Made by a program: the position numbers and the translations under genes. 64,000 bases of DNA from Pseudoalteromonas rubra (GTDB taxonomy: Bacteria; Pseudomonadota; Gammaproteobacteria; Enterobacterales; Alteromonadaceae): assembly GCF_000967655.1 (NCBI RefSeq), contig NZ_JXYA01000020.1, positions 53,786-117,785 on the forward strand, in the 5' to 3' direction. The notes beneath the pieces are model-generated. The model was not told the DNA's origin. It made no database searches and worked only from the letters and a program-made list of their open reading frames with translations. This document shows positions 1 to 8,836 of the stretch, piece after piece (positions within the stretch are counted from its first letter, which is position 1; each line of letters begins with the position of its first letter).

Positions 1-116
1 TCAACCTCTTTAACAACCTCAACTTCTTTTACGACTTCTACCGTTTTGGTATCGTCATCATTACATGCGGTCAATAAGACGGCAGATACCGCCACTGCTA
101 ATAGCTTTTTTTTCAT
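1..116 (-). CDS. Putative lipoprotein, N-terminal fragment (runs off the window)
   Basis: The reverse strand opens with ATG at 114-116 and reads MKKKLLAVAVSAVLLTACND, then an acidic and valine/lysine-rich stretch with a KEVEVVKEV repeat, and leaves the window without a stop. The basic N-terminus, hydrophobic core and LLTAC lipobox predict a signal-peptidase II lipoprotein with Cys18 as the lipidated residue. Asp follows the Cys at +2 and +3 only after an Asn, so sorting is uncertain. The repetitive VEVVKE segment suggests an extended or coiled linker. Only 38 codons are visible, so function cannot be assigned. Confidence 0.7.
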   Translation of the reverse strand, partial: MKKKLLAVAVSAVLLTACNDDDTKTVEVVKEVEVVKEV

Positions 117-214
117 TGTAGTGTTCCTAAAACGTAATCATCTGAGCCGCGGCACAGTTTAGGGACACTTGATGACTCTTTTATTTCAGCCGGATTACAC
201 TTTGTGTTATTGCA

Positions 215-1408
215 CTATTGTTTTTTCATCAAAAAAGCGCCAGCCAGATGGCCACTCACCCCAAAGATAAAGATACTCAGTAAGACGGTGGCTGCCGTGA
301 TCTTAGTGATCAGCAGACTGTCTGGCAGTTCAGAACCCAGCAGCATCAGACTTAACACCACCGACGCCAAACCTTTTGGCCCAAACCAGGCCAGCACCAC
401 TCGCTCGTACCAATTTAGCCGGGTGCCCAGTAATAGTAAGATCACAGGAAAGAAGCGGAACACAGCCACTGCCAGCAGGGCATAGGCCCACACCAGCCAG
501 TCAAATGTTGTGAACATCAGCACACTGGCGCTGATCCCGAAGATCACCCACAGAATATAAGCCGCCAGGTCAGCAATGTGCTCACTTTCTTCAATGAGTT
601 TGTCTTTCAGGGCATCACGAAAACCATAGTCAAACAACAAGCCACTGATAAACACCGCGATAAAGCCGCTGCCGCCAGCTAATTGCGTAACGGAAAACAC
701 CGCAATGGCAATCCCGATAAACAAAAACGGACTGCTCTTGGCGGCAAAGAAGTGATGACGATAGGTCAACTTTATCAGGTAAATGGCGATAGCAGTTAAC
801 ACTAATGCAACAACCAGTGCGAGGCCGACTTCCTGCAAAAATAGCGCTCCCAGAGAGCGCTGCGCGGGCTGCTGGGTATACAGACTGCTGCTGAGTAAGA
901 ACAGAAAAACCGGCACACATAAACCATCATTCAGGCCACTTTCCACATTAATGGCCTCGCGAAGCTTAGCCGGTACCTGCTTTTGCTGAATAAAGCTCTG
1001 ACATAAGGCCGCATCGGTGGGTGTCAGCATAATCGCCAGAATAAAACAGCTTAGCCAGGGCAAAGCCAACAGCGCATATGCCCCAAATGCCGCAAACCCC
1101 ATGGTTAATGGCAGCGCGAGCAACAGTAACAGCGGCAGTTGATAGGAGTGCAGCAGCACTCTGAGACGAGTTTTTGCCGCATCAGAGAACAAAAAAATGG
1201 CCAGGATCAATTCTACCAGCGGCAAAAACTCACGCAGCGTTTCCAGCCGCAGCGCCAGTGAATCCTGAAAATACCAACCCAGGGCACAGCCAAACAGCAC
1301 AAACCACATCGGCCCGGTAAATTCCGCCCGCTGCAGCTGACGAATAGCAATGGAATATAAAAAAATGGCCAGCCCCAGCCAGGCCAGCACCAGATAGATT
1401 TTTTCCAC
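215..1408 (-). CDS. Sodium (or potassium)/proton antiporter, CPA1 family
   Basis: A 397-residue integral membrane protein with about a dozen hydrophobic segments, predicted to exchange Na+ or K+ for H+ across the inner membrane. Family marks are TPTD at residues 129-132 (first unwound helix), NVESGLND at 154-161 (the ion-binding Asn-Asp pair of electroneutral CPA1 exchangers) and GPKGLASV near 340. There is no long cytoplasmic tail, unlike NhaP2 with its TrkA-C domain. Translation probably starts at GTG 1408, preceded by AAGGAGG with good spacing. The gene stands alone; its 3' end faces the lipoprotein fragment. Ion preference cannot be read from sequence. Confidence 0.88.
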   Translation of the reverse strand: MEKIYLVLAWLGLAIFLYSIAIRQLQRAEFTGPMWFVLFGCALGWYFQDSLALRLETLREFLPLVELILAIFLFSDAAKTRLRVLLHSYQLPLLLLLALPLTMGFAAFGAYALLALPWLSCFILAIMLTPTDAALCQSFIQQKQVPAKLREAINVESGLNDGLCVPVFLFLLSSSLYTQQPAQRSLGALFLQEVGLALVVALVLTAIAIYLIKLTYRHHFFAAKSSPFLFIGIAIAVFSVTQLAGGSGFIAVFISGLLFDYGFRDALKDKLIEESEHIADLAAYILWVIFGISASVLMFTTFDWLVWAYALLAVAVFRFFPVILLLLGTRLNWYERVVLAWFGPKGLASVVLSLMLLGSELPDSLLITKITAATVLLSIFIFGVSGHLAGAFLMKKQ

Positions 1409-1636
1409 TTAACGCCTCCTTGGCTAAGTTAAACAAAGACCACTTTATACTACGCTTGCAGTATTAACAGAGCAAAGAAAATACCCGGATAGCTTGCAGT
1501 TACATTCGGGATAACAACTCAGAGCGCAAGCGGATGTTATGCGGCACATGAAAAAGCTGCGATTAGCCCAGCTTATGCTGTTTTCTTGTGGTTAATTTTT
1601 GCTAGAATGGCGACAAATTTTTTTGGAGAACCGTCA

Positions 1637-2557
1637 ATGGCAATGTATGTAGTGGGACACAAGATCCCAGACTCAGATTCAATTTGTGGTGCAATTGCAC
1701 TGGCTTACCTGAAGAACCAGATCGGTGAAGAAGCAGTTCCAACACGTTTGGGCGATGTTTCTCCCGAGACCCAGTTCATTCTGGAGCGCTTTGGCTTTGA
1801 AGCCCCGGAGCTTAAGCTTAGCTATGCCGGTGAAGAAGTCTATATCGTTGACCATACAGAGAAAACACAAGCGCCAGACGACATCGACGAGGCTACTGTT
1901 GTTGGCGTGGTTGACCACCACAAACTGGGCGACCTGACTACCTCAACGCCGCTTGAGTGTTGGATCCGTCCGGTAGGGTGTAGCAATACCATCATTAAAA
2001 TGATGTACGACTTTTATGGCGTAGAAATCCCACAAGGGATTGCAGGCCTGATGATGTGTGCCATCCTGAGCGATACAGTGATCTTCAAATCACCAACTTG
2101 CACGACAGCAGACATTAAATGTGTAGAAGCACTGGCTGAAATTGCCGGCATCGAAGACTTTAAAGCACTGGGCATGGAAATGTTCAAAGTCAAATCCGCG
2201 GTTGAAGGCACACCGGCACGCGACCTGGTAATGCGTGACTTTAAAGACTTCAACATGAACGGCAACCTGGTTGGTATCGGCCAGCTGGAAGTGATCGACC
2301 TGTCTGTATTCGACGACATCAAAGCCGACTTGGAAGCTGACATTGCTAAGCTGAAAGAAGAAGGTGGCCGTCACTCAGTATTACTGCTACTCACCGACAT
2401 CATGCAAGAAGGCTCACAAATGCTGATCGCTTCTGACGACGAAAGCATTGTCGCCAAAGCCTATAAGGTTACCCCTGAAAATAGCCGAGTATGGCTGGAT
2501 GGCGTACTAAGCCGTAAAAAGCAGGTTGTTCCGCCACTGCAAGATGCATTCGCATAA
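1637..2557 (+). CDS. ppaC: Manganese-dependent inorganic pyrophosphatase (family II)
   Basis: A cytosolic enzyme of 306 residues that hydrolyses pyrophosphate to two phosphates and so drives biosynthetic reactions. It belongs to the DHH phosphoesterase superfamily. Metal ligands are visible in GHKIPDSDS (residues 7-15), VDH (71-73) and the DHH signature VVDHHKLGD (91-99); the C-terminal substrate-binding SRKKQ lies near residue 293. Length fits family II enzymes (about 305-310). I place the start at ATG 1637 because TTTTGGAGAA lies just upstream and this begins the protein with the usual MxMYVVGH; an upstream in-frame TTG at 1586 would add 17 atypical residues. It ends in a strong terminator. 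Confidence 0.95.
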   Translation: MAMYVVGHKIPDSDSICGAIALAYLKNQIGEEAVPTRLGDVSPETQFILERFGFEAPELKLSYAGEEVYIVDHTEKTQAPDDIDEATVVGVVDHHKLGDLTTSTPLECWIRPVGCSNTIIKMMYDFYGVEIPQGIAGLMMCAILSDTVIFKSPTCTTADIKCVEALAEIAGIEDFKALGMEMFKVKSAVEGTPARDLVMRDFKDFNMNGNLVGIGQLEVIDLSVFDDIKADLEADIAKLKEEGGRHSVLLLLTDIMQEGSQMLIASDDESIVAKAYKVTPENSRVWLDGVLSRKKQVVPPLQDAFA

Positions 2558-2577
2558 ACCTGGCTGATAAACCTCAG

Positions 2578-2607
2578 AAAAAGCCCTGCTCCTGTCAGGG
2601 CTTTTTT
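2578..2607. terminator. Bidirectional rho-independent terminator
   Basis: AAAAGCCCTG (2579-2588) pairs with CAGGGCTTTT (2596-2605) around a 7-base loop and is bounded by A and T runs. It sits between the convergent ends of the pyrophosphatase and the DMT transporter and can serve both strands. Confidence 0.88.
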
Positions 2608-2611
2608 GTTT

Positions 2612-3514
2612 TTAGCTGCTCTGCAAGGCAGACGATGCATTTTCTTTCTTGTTATCACGTTTACCCTGATACTGGTAAACAAAAATGGCACACATGATGA
2701 TGCCCAGGCTAACCGGGAGCCGCGCGTCAAATACCTGATCGCTGATGAGATAAGATAATAGCACCCCCACGGTTGGCACCAGATAATTACTGAATGAGGC
2801 AAAAGCCGGCCCTTTGCTCATGATCAGCTGCATAAACAAGATATACACGACTCCACCACAGAACACCCCGAGATAACCACTGGCGAGTACTGCGTCTAGT
2901 TTGATTTGTGCCACATCCAGTGGCGAAAATAACACAGCCAGGGGCAGTAACTGCACAGCAGAAATCGCAATCACATCACGAGCCACAACCACAGGGTGCA
3001 GATGTGCAAGCTTTCTGACCAGGATTAGACTCAGGGCAAAGCTCAGCGCCGCAATAAAAATTGCCGCAGCTCCCACAAACTGAGAGGTCGATTGCGTTTG
3101 CAGCTGGGGTAAAAATAAATACAACAAGCCGGCAAATCCAATCAGGCCACACACAACCCCTTTAACGCTAAACTCACTGTCTTTGAGCAATAAGGGGGCA
3201 AGTAAAATCGTCAGCAGAGGATTCATGCCCGTAATGACCGCGGCATGCGCAGCTGCCGTTGTTTGCTGCCCCCAGGCCACGAGCAGAAATGGTAAAGTGG
3301 CTTCCAGCAAGCCAATGACAAACAACAAACGCCAGTGTCCGGGTTCACGCTTTAAACCCAGAAAATAACAGGCAACAATCAGTACCAGCGCACCGATACC
3401 AGAACGCAACGCGGCTATCCACAGTGCCGGGATACTCTCCAGCGCAACAGCATTAAAGGTATACTGGGATCCCCACAGCAATCCGCACGCTATCAACATC
3501 ATTATAGACTTCAT
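2612..3514 (-). CDS. DMT-superfamily transporter, EamA type
   Basis: A 300-residue inner-membrane protein with ten predicted helices arranged as two EamA repeats (roughly residues 1-135 and 150-285), typical of small-metabolite exporters such as RhaT/YdcZ relatives. Landmarks are GLLWGSQYTFNAVAL in the first helix and the SFSNYLVPTVGVLLSYL segment in the second repeat, which matches the usual P-x-x-G-V/A signature. The basic tail KRDNKKE is cytoplasmic. Start is ATG 3514, with GGAG seven bases upstream; TTG at 3517 is in frame but less likely. The substrate is unknown. It is unrelated in position to the second EamA gene at 36.9 kb. Confidence 0.87.
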   Translation of the reverse strand: MKSIMMLIACGLLWGSQYTFNAVALESIPALWIAALRSGIGALVLIVACYFLGLKREPGHWRLLFVIGLLEATLPFLLVAWGQQTTAAAHAAVITGMNPLLTILLAPLLLKDSEFSVKGVVCGLIGFAGLLYLFLPQLQTQSTSQFVGAAAIFIAALSFALSLILVRKLAHLHPVVVARDVIAISAVQLLPLAVLFSPLDVAQIKLDAVLASGYLGVFCGGVVYILFMQLIMSKGPAFASFSNYLVPTVGVLLSYLISDQVFDARLPVSLGIIMCAIFVYQYQGKRDNKKENASSALQSS

Positions 3515-3562
3515 CAAACACTCCTTTTATTGGTTAGGGTAACCAACCAGGCTTGCATGTTA

Positions 3563-3721
3563 TACCAATTTGCTTAATTAAGTGTTCTATTTTGAGGCAA
3601 GAAAATAGGGGGATAACAAGGCAAAAATTTTGCTATTTAGTTGTTCTAAATAAGAAATTTTTAACACCGTTAGCGCCATATTTGCTCCCTCAAATTGAGC
3701 AGGTATTAAGTGAAATTGGTA
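3563..3721 (+). repeat. MITE-like dispersed repeat, copy 1
   Basis: A 159-bp non-coding element bounded by TACCAATTT and AAATTGGTA. An inverted, more than 90 percent identical copy (by eye) lies at 43784-43943. The imperfect terminal inverted repeats run about 16 bp (TACCAATTT then CTTAAT on each side). No ORF, so any movement would need a transposase in trans. The element directly abuts the TAA stop of the next gene. Confidence 0.85.
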
Positions 3722-4654
3722 TTAGATTCGAATAACAATTTTGCCCCGGACATGCTCCGTTTCTGAGCGAGCATGAGCTTGTGCGATTTGAGCAAAGGGC
3801 ATTTCAACAATCTCGGGAAGTTTAATCTCGCCACTGTCAATTAAGGTGCCGATGTGTGCAAGCTGATCACCATCTGGCATGACCAACACCCGTTCATGGG
3901 CGAAGCGATATCGGCTGGGTAACGCGTGCGTCTTCAGCGTTGAAATGTACAGGCCGGATGCGTTTAGCGCATCATATATCCCCGGCGCATCGTTATCGAC
4001 AACATCAAACACCACATCAAACTGTCCCAACGCTTTTAGATAATCAGGGGTGCGATAGTCTGCCACCTGATCTGCGCCCAGTGCGCGCAGGTAATCATGA
4101 TTGGCGGCCGATGCAACCGCACTCACGCGCGCCCCCTGGCGCTTTGCAAATTGCACAGCAAAACTGCCAACTCCACCACTGGCACCATGGATCAAGACCT
4201 TTGTACCCGGCCCAATCTCTGCCAGCTGATGCATTGCCTGCCAGGCCGTAAGCGCAGTCAGCGGCACTGAGGCGGCCTCGGCAAAACTCAAAGAGCGCGG
4301 TTTTTTTGCCACCAGCGCGGCATTCACGCTGATGTATTGCGCATAAGCCCCGTCCCTGCTCAAATCGCCAAAGGCATAAACAGGGCTGCCAATTTGTAAG
4401 CCACTCACCTGCTTGCCCATTTGCACGACCCTGCCTGCCACATCCCAGCCCAAGATCAAAGGCAATTGATGCAGCCCCTCTGCTGCTAACCAGCCTTCCC
4501 GCACTTTCCAGTCAACCGGATTAACACTGGTACAGACCACCTCAATCAAGACATCATCTTCAGCGACATGGGGTAATGGTACTTGCTCTTCAAGCAATAC
4601 CTGCCGATTGCCATAGGTATGAATTCGAAGGGCCTGCATTGTTGTACTGTTCAT
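3722..4654 (-). CDS. Zinc-independent MDR oxidoreductase (quinone reductase-like)
   Basis: A 310-residue medium-chain dehydrogenase/reductase. The N-terminal GroES-like domain (about 1-125) has SVNPVDWKVREG, and the Rossmann domain contains the NADPH-binding HGASGGVGSFAVQFAK (about 150-165). The cysteine and glutamate zinc ligands of alcohol dehydrogenases are missing, so it should act like NADPH:quinone reductases or enoyl reductases on an unknown substrate. AGGAG six bases upstream supports ATG 4654 rather than 4657. The stop codon is formed at the edge of the MITE-like repeat. A lux-box-like palindrome lies 65 bp upstream and a LuxR-type regulator is divergent, so quorum-type or LuxR-solo control is plausible. 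Confidence 0.87.
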   Translation of the reverse strand: MNSTTMQALRIHTYGNRQVLLEEQVPLPHVAEDDVLIEVVCTSVNPVDWKVREGWLAAEGLHQLPLILGWDVAGRVVQMGKQVSGLQIGSPVYAFGDLSRDGAYAQYISVNAALVAKKPRSLSFAEAASVPLTALTAWQAMHQLAEIGPGTKVLIHGASGGVGSFAVQFAKRQGARVSAVASAANHDYLRALGADQVADYRTPDYLKALGQFDVVFDVVDNDAPGIYDALNASGLYISTLKTHALPSRYRFAHERVLVMPDGDQLAHIGTLIDSGEIKLPEIVEMPFAQIAQAHARSETEHVRGKIVIRI

Positions 4655-4718
4655 CATTTTCTCCTGATTAGATAGCGTGCTTCAACCCCTGCTATGCTAG
4701 TGCCTTTACCCGGTTTTA

Positions 4719-4732
4719 CACCTGTACAGGTG
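4719..4732. promoter_or_regulatory. Lux-box-like palindrome upstream of the MDR oxidoreductase
   Basis: CACCTGTACAGGTG is a perfect 14-bp palindrome with the ACCTG/CAGGT half-sites of LuxR-family operators, though without the usual central spacer. It is centred about 72 bp before the MDR start. A TAGCAT hexamer at 4694-4699 on the minus strand could be the -10, which would put the palindrome near -40, where LuxR activators bind. Function is inferred. Confidence 0.45.
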
Positions 4733-4874
4733 GTCAGGTCATGGCGCAGAGAAGCTTGATAAGCCGGTTAAAGGGTCCGATTTACGCCAAACCAGACCAA
4801 AACAAAGAGGCGTCATACTCCTACTCTTTGCGCGCGACTATAATTGAGAGAAATTAAGCTTTAAAAATAAACAC

Positions 4875-4902
4875 TTGACTAACCATATCCCGATAATAAT
4901 AT
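4875..4902 (+). promoter_or_regulatory. Putative sigma-70 promoter of the luxR-type gene
   Basis: TTGACT (4875-4880) and TAATAT (4897-4902) are separated by 16 bp, in AT-rich DNA. The predicted start lies about 30 bp before the LuxR-type start codon. Confidence 0.45.
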
Positions 4903-4939
4903 CGTTACTCATAATGGAAAATAACTGTGCTGCATTGCT

Positions 4940-5677
4940 ATGATTAACAAGGATAAACTGTTCCAGACACTGGATTTTATTGACAGCTGTGTAAAATCAG
5001 ATAATGACGGTCATTCAGTCCATCTACTGTTTAATAAACTGGATAAAATTATTCCCATCAAAAGCGCCATTTTAGCCATTGATATACATGAGCAATTTCA
5101 ACTTACCAGTCCCTCGCAACTATTTACCTACAATTTAAATAGTGAGTGGCAACAGCTCCACTTTCAGCGTAAGTTCTATCAACAAGATCCGGTCCTTAAC
5201 GCAGCCTCACACAGCAGCCGGGTCATCGACTGGCAAAGTGCCTTTCAGTTCTCACCTGCCAAACAGCCTTATTCCAGTGACTTTCAGCTGCTATCTCAGA
5301 AATATGTGGGCAGTCACGGCCTGTCGGTTGTGGTCAATAATCACAGTGGCTCTACCTTGTTGTCGCTTGCGACACAAGCTATGCCAGACCAAGATGGTGA
5401 ACAGCTCCTCTCATATATTGCGCCACATTTTCATGAGTTATTTTCACGCGATGGCGAAAATACCCGACGCAAAATGGGAATGCCGCAATTATCCGCTCGC
5501 GAGCTTGAAGTATTAAAATGGGCAAAGGAAGGCAAAGCCAACGGCGATATTGCGCAGATCCTCAGTATATCTGAGCGCACCATCAAATTTCATTTATCGA
5601 ATATATTTACCAAGTTCAATGTGATTAACCGTACTCAGGCCATCGCCAAAGCCATGCACTTTGGTATTATTCAGTAG
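4940..5677 (+). CDS. LuxR-family transcriptional regulator with autoinducer-binding-like domain
   Basis: A 245-residue protein of typical LuxR/LasR length. Residues about 30-165 resemble the autoinducer-binding domain: FYQQDPVLNAA followed by VIDW keeps the Y-x-x-x-DP-V...W spacing of acyl-homoserine-lactone pockets, although neighbouring positions are variant, so ligand class is uncertain. The C-terminal GerE-type helix-turn-helix runs from LSARELEVLKWAKEGKAN through IAQILSISERTIKFHLSNIF (about 182-225). No luxI is nearby, so it fits a LuxR solo. It is divergent from the MDR oxidoreductase, with a palindromic lux-box-like site in the 285-bp gap. It has no visible SD of strength; ATG 4940 is the only sensible start. 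Confidence 0.85.
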   Translation: MINKDKLFQTLDFIDSCVKSDNDGHSVHLLFNKLDKIIPIKSAILAIDIHEQFQLTSPSQLFTYNLNSEWQQLHFQRKFYQQDPVLNAASHSSRVIDWQSAFQFSPAKQPYSSDFQLLSQKYVGSHGLSVVVNNHSGSTLLSLATQAMPDQDGEQLLSYIAPHFHELFSRDGENTRRKMGMPQLSARELEVLKWAKEGKANGDIAQILSISERTIKFHLSNIFTKFNVINRTQAIAKAMHFGIIQ

Positions 5678-5987
5678 CTTAAAATGCCCCCAGTAATAGC
5701 CCGGCCTCTTAGTCATAACCTCTGAATAAAACGCTAGTTTTTAGCACGATACCTGCCGATGCCCCCGGACAATGAAGAAGCGACTATATTCGGCTGTGCA
5801 ACTCTATGTTCTCGCTGGGCGTATTGTGAAATAAGCGCGCATGATCATGTCACCATGCTAGGTTATGTCGCGAAAGATATGTGGAGAGACGTAAAAAAAG
5901 GGTAAGCACCATCTGCATAGTGTGATGAGACACCAAAAAAGTAGCTCAGACTTGGCAGAATGCTAAAACAGGCTAAACGCAGGCAAT
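5678..5987. other. Intergenic region with one weak small ORF
   Basis: No clear gene. On the plus strand 5759-5905 reads as a 48-residue ORF, starting MPPDNEEATIFG, with three cysteines and three aromatic Trp/Tyr positions, but it lacks a Shine-Dalgarno site. The frame stays open upstream to 5738, so it may be a remnant of a longer gene. Otherwise I see no promoter or repeat of note. Confidence 0.3.
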
Positions 5988-6014
5988 AAAAAACCCGGCC
6001 TGAGCCGGGTTTTT
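5988..6014 (-). terminator. Terminator of the rpmB-rpmG operon
   Basis: AAAAACCCGGC and GCCGGGTTTTT form an 11-bp stem with a short CTGA loop, ending 17 bp beyond the rpmG stop. T and A runs on both sides would permit action on either strand. Confidence 0.88.
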
Positions 6015-6030
6015 CGAATCTAAAAGCGAA

Positions 6031-6186
6031 TTACTTGATTTTCGCTTCTTTGAAGATCACGTGCTTACGTACTTTAGGATCGTACTTTTTGATCTCCATT
6101 TTTTCAGGCATGTTACGCTTGTTCTTGTCGGTAGTGTAGAAATAACCAGTACCAGCAGTAGAAACTAGACGGATCTTATCACGCAT
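6031..6186 (-). CDS. rpmG: 50S ribosomal protein L33
   Basis: A 51-residue basic protein of the large ribosomal subunit, beginning [20 protein letters not shown] and ending VIFKEAKIK. It is the cysteine-free form of L33: no CxxC pairs, so no zinc ribbon. AGGAGC precedes ATG 6186. It lies 12 bp after rpmB, as in E. coli rpmB-rpmG, and is followed directly by the operon terminator. Too short to be called by a length-limited ORF search but unmistakable by sequence. Confidence 0.96.
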   Translation of the reverse strand: MRDKIRLVSTAGTGYFYTTDKNKRNMPEKMEIKKYDPKVRKHVIFKEAKIK

Positions 6187-6198
6187 GATTTAAGCTCC

Positions 6199-6435
6199 TT
6201 ATACTTTTTCGCCGCGAGCACGGATATCAGTCAATACCGCGTCGATGCCTTTTTTATCGATGATACGCATACCTTTAGTAGTAGTGCGTAGAGTAACAAA
6301 GCGCTTTTCGCTTTCAACCCAGAAACGGTGTGTTTGCAGGTTAGGTAGGAAACGACGCTTAGTTGCGTTGCGCGCGTGTGAACGGTTGTTACCAACAACC
6401 GGGCGCTTACCTGTAACTTGACAGACTTTAGACAT
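6199..6435 (-). CDS. rpmB: 50S ribosomal protein L28
   Basis: A 78-residue ribosomal protein with the L28 hallmark start [17 protein letters not shown], followed by [16 protein letters not shown] and a C-terminal [16 protein letters not shown]. It is the Cys-poor form. Highly basic and of exact family length (78). It is the first gene of the rpmB-rpmG pair and stands downstream of radC on the same strand, the standard enterobacterial order. Confidence 0.97.
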   Translation of the reverse strand: MSKVCQVTGKRPVVGNNRSHARNATKRRFLPNLQTHRFWVESEKRFVTLRTTTKGMRIIDKKGIDAVLTDIRARGEKV

Positions 6436-6713
6436 GTCTATATATCTCCAATAACTTCGCTCGAGCTTAACTTCCCCTTAGGCCTTCAAACTGCTTGCCC
6501 TGGGTAAAATCAAAGGGCGCTCTTTATACAGTATTTACAGGCAGAGTTCAAGGATCTGATGATATCCTAATCAGCTCATGGGTAAATTTGATAGCGGCCA
6601 ATTATAATGATCCATGGCCGCTTAGGAAAGTAAAAACTGCATTTAAATTAAACTATTTTTAATTTATGCTAGGAAAGCGCCCTGAAACACGCCATATCCG
6701 GGCCAATCCCCTG

Positions 6714-7388
6714 CTACAACAGCCCCCTTTGGGCAAATGAAAGGCAACAACTCCCCGCCACAATTAAGTGATCAAGTACCTGAATATCTACCAATGCGAG
6801 GGCGCGCTGCAATTTATTGGTGATCAGCTTGTCTGCTTCACTGGGTTCAGCCACCCCCGAAGGGTGGTTGTGGGCAAAGATCAAGGCGGCCGCATTGTAT
6901 TTTAGTGCCGCTTTTACCACTTCTCTGGGATACACACTGGCGGCATTAATTGTGCCCGAAAACAGCACCTCATCTCGGATCAGGCGATTCTGGTTATCTA
7001 AAAACAGCGCCATAAACACCTCATGGTGCAATCCCTTGAGCTGAATTTTCAGATAGTCACTGACCGCCTGAGGCGAGCCAAACTGCGCATCGCGAACCAT
7101 GTCTTCCAGCAAATAGCGGCGGCTCAGCTCCAGTACCGCCTGTAACTGCACGTACTTGGCTTCACCCACCCCTTTAAACTGACAAAACTCGCCGCACGAC
7201 ACATTCATCAAAGCCTGTAACGAGCCACTTTGCTCAATCAGCGACTGAGCCAGCTCTATGGCATTCATACCTGCCACCCCGGTACGTAAAAAAATAGCCA
7301 GTAGTTCGGCATCACTGAGCGCACTGGCGCCACTGGTTAACAGGCGCTCTCTCGGGCGCTGTGCTTTGGGCATGGCCAATAGTTGCAT
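6714..7388 (-). CDS. radC: RadC family protein (JAB/MPN domain)
   Basis: A 224-residue protein: an N-terminal UPF0758/helix-hairpin-helix part (MPKAQRPRERLLTSGASALS, FKGVGEAKYVQLQAVLEL) and a C-terminal JAB1/MPN-like metalloprotease fold with HNHPSGVAEPSEAD as the zinc motif (about 170-183). Despite the name, a repair function has not held up and the true role is unknown. I choose ATG 7388 because AAGGAGG lies seven bases upstream and this gives the standard 224 residues; the in-frame ATG at 7418 would place the SD inside the gene. It lies divergent from coaBC and upstream of rpmB, the conserved gammaproteobacterial arrangement. Confidence 0.93.
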   Translation of the reverse strand: MQLLAMPKAQRPRERLLTSGASALSDAELLAIFLRTGVAGMNAIELAQSLIEQSGSLQALMNVSCGEFCQFKGVGEAKYVQLQAVLELSRRYLLEDMVRDAQFGSPQAVSDYLKIQLKGLHHEVFMALFLDNQNRLIRDEVLFSGTINAASVYPREVVKAALKYNAAALIFAHNHPSGVAEPSEADKLITNKLQRALALVDIQVLDHLIVAGSCCLSFAQRGLL

Positions 7389-7518
7389 GTTTGCATCCTC
7401 CTTGTGGGCATTCATCACGTCACTGTGATTCTCTGAGTGTAGTCACCGGGCAGAATAATTCAAAACCCGGGGTAGGCTATGCTATCTTAGCGCTAGTTTT
7501 TATTTGCAGGGGCCGAGC

Positions 7519-8718
7519 ATGAGCCAAACACACAAGCGTATTCTTCTGGGGATCAGCGGTGGGATCGCCGCCTATAAATGTGCCGAACTGGTACGACGGT
7601 TAAAAGAGCAACATTGTGAAGTCAAAGTGGTGATGACTGAATCGGCTAAGCAGTTTATTACCCCATTGACCATGCAGGCAGTATCGGGCGAGCCCGTTGC
7701 TGACTCTCTACTCGACCCGGCTGCCGAAGCCGCTATGGGCCATATCGAGCTGGCAAAGTGGGCTGACCTGGTTTTAGTGGCTCCGGCCAGCAGCAATATC
7801 ATCGCCAAGATGGCCGCAGGTATCGCCGACGATCTGCTTACTACCTTATTGCTGGCAACGCCGGCCAAAGTGGCCATAGCACCGGCCATGAATCAGCAAA
7901 TGTATGCACACCCGGCAACCCAGGCCAACCTCAGCACACTGGCAAACCGGGAAGTGGCTGTCTGGGGACCCGGTCAGGGCGAGCAGGCTTGTGGCGATGT
8001 GGGTAAAGGCCGCATGTTGGAGCCACATGAGCTGGTCGCGCTGGCACTGGATGCACTGACACCCGAAGCCCCGCTGCTGGCGGGTAAAACCGTCACTATC
8101 ACTGCGGGCCCCACGCGCGAGGCACTCGATCCGGTGCGCTATATCAGTAACCACAGCTCAGGAAAAATGGGTTACGCACTGGCAGAAGCTGCGCTTGCAT
8201 TGGGCGCTCATGTTCATCTTATCTCCGGCCCGGTCACGCTCACGCCACCACCAGGTTGTGAAGTACATGCGGTGAGCAGTGCGCTCGATATGCATCAGGC
8301 AGCCATGAAATTAGCACCTAATTCAGATGTGTTCATAGGCTGCGCGGCCGTGGCGGATTACCGCGCCGCAGACATCGCCGAACAAAAAATCAAAAAGCAG
8401 GGCGATGAGATGACCCTGACGCTGGTGAAAAACCCGGATATCATCGCCGACGTTGCCGCGCTGACCGCGCAGCGCCCTTACACAGTGGGGTTTGCCGCTG
8501 AAACCCAGGATGTCGCGCAATATGCGCAAGGCAAATTGAAAAACAAAGGGTTAGATATGATCTGCGCCAACGATGTCAGTCAGGCCGGGATAGGCTTTAA
8601 TGCTAATGATAACGCACTGACCCTGTTTTGGGACAATGCGCAACAATCTTTACCCCTGGCAAGCAAGTCAGAGTTAGCGCTTACTGTCGTCAAAGCAATT
8701 GCCGGTAAACTTAATTAA
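7519..8718 (+). CDS. coaBC: Bifunctional phosphopantothenoylcysteine decarboxylase / phosphopantothenate-cysteine ligase
   Basis: A 399-residue coenzyme A biosynthesis enzyme. The N-terminal CoaC flavoprotein (about 1-190) has [10 protein letters not shown], the catalytic histidine in [28 protein letters not shown] and the conserved cysteine loop [13 protein letters not shown]. The CoaB ligase begins near residue 195 with [20 protein letters not shown] and includes the CTP-site KIKKQ. Together they convert 4'-phosphopantothenate plus cysteine to 4'-phosphopantetheine. ATG 7519 follows AGGGGCCGAGC; TTG 7504 is an unlikely extension. In E. coli dut follows directly; here slmA follows with no dut between. 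Confidence 0.96.
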   Translation: MSQTHKRILLGISGGIAAYKCAELVRRLKEQHCEVKVVMTESAKQFITPLTMQAVSGEPVADSLLDPAAEAAMGHIELAKWADLVLVAPASSNIIAKMAAGIADDLLTTLLLATPAKVAIAPAMNQQMYAHPATQANLSTLANREVAVWGPGQGEQACGDVGKGRMLEPHELVALALDALTPEAPLLAGKTVTITAGPTREALDPVRYISNHSSGKMGYALAEAALALGAHVHLISGPVTLTPPPGCEVHAVSSALDMHQAAMKLAPNSDVFIGCAAVADYRAADIAEQKIKKQGDEMTLTLVKNPDIIADVAALTAQRPYTVGFAAETQDVAQYAQGKLKNKGLDMICANDVSQAGIGFNANDNALTLFWDNAQQSLPLASKSELALTVVKAIAGKLN

Positions 8719-8782
8719 GTTCATGTTAAAAGACTGGAAAGAAGCTGAATAAAGCATTAACATGGCCAAATAATTGAGTTTT

Positions 8783-8836
8783 GGGCTCCGCAGTTAGTCG
8801 TTCAGGTGAGCATAACGACCAGCGTGCATGGAGCCC
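8783..8836. promoter_or_regulatory. Two-tier hairpin in the coaBC-slmA gap
   Basis: GGGCTCC-GCA (8783-8792) pairs with TGC-AT-GGAGCCC (8825-8836), and inside it GTCGTT (8797-8802) pairs with AACGAC (8814-8819) around an 11-base loop. It is not followed by a T run, so it looks more like a structured leader of slmA or a processing site than a simple terminator. It sits where dut would be expected. Confidence 0.5.

Noticed and set aside
4889..4896. CCCGATAA before the LuxR-type gene as a sigma-28 -10
   Set aside because: No matching -35 at 14 bp; a TTGACT/TAATAT sigma-70 pair fits better.
5759..5905. 48-residue Cys-containing ORF after the LuxR gene
   Set aside because: No Shine-Dalgarno site and the frame is open further upstream; mentioned only as a possible remnant.
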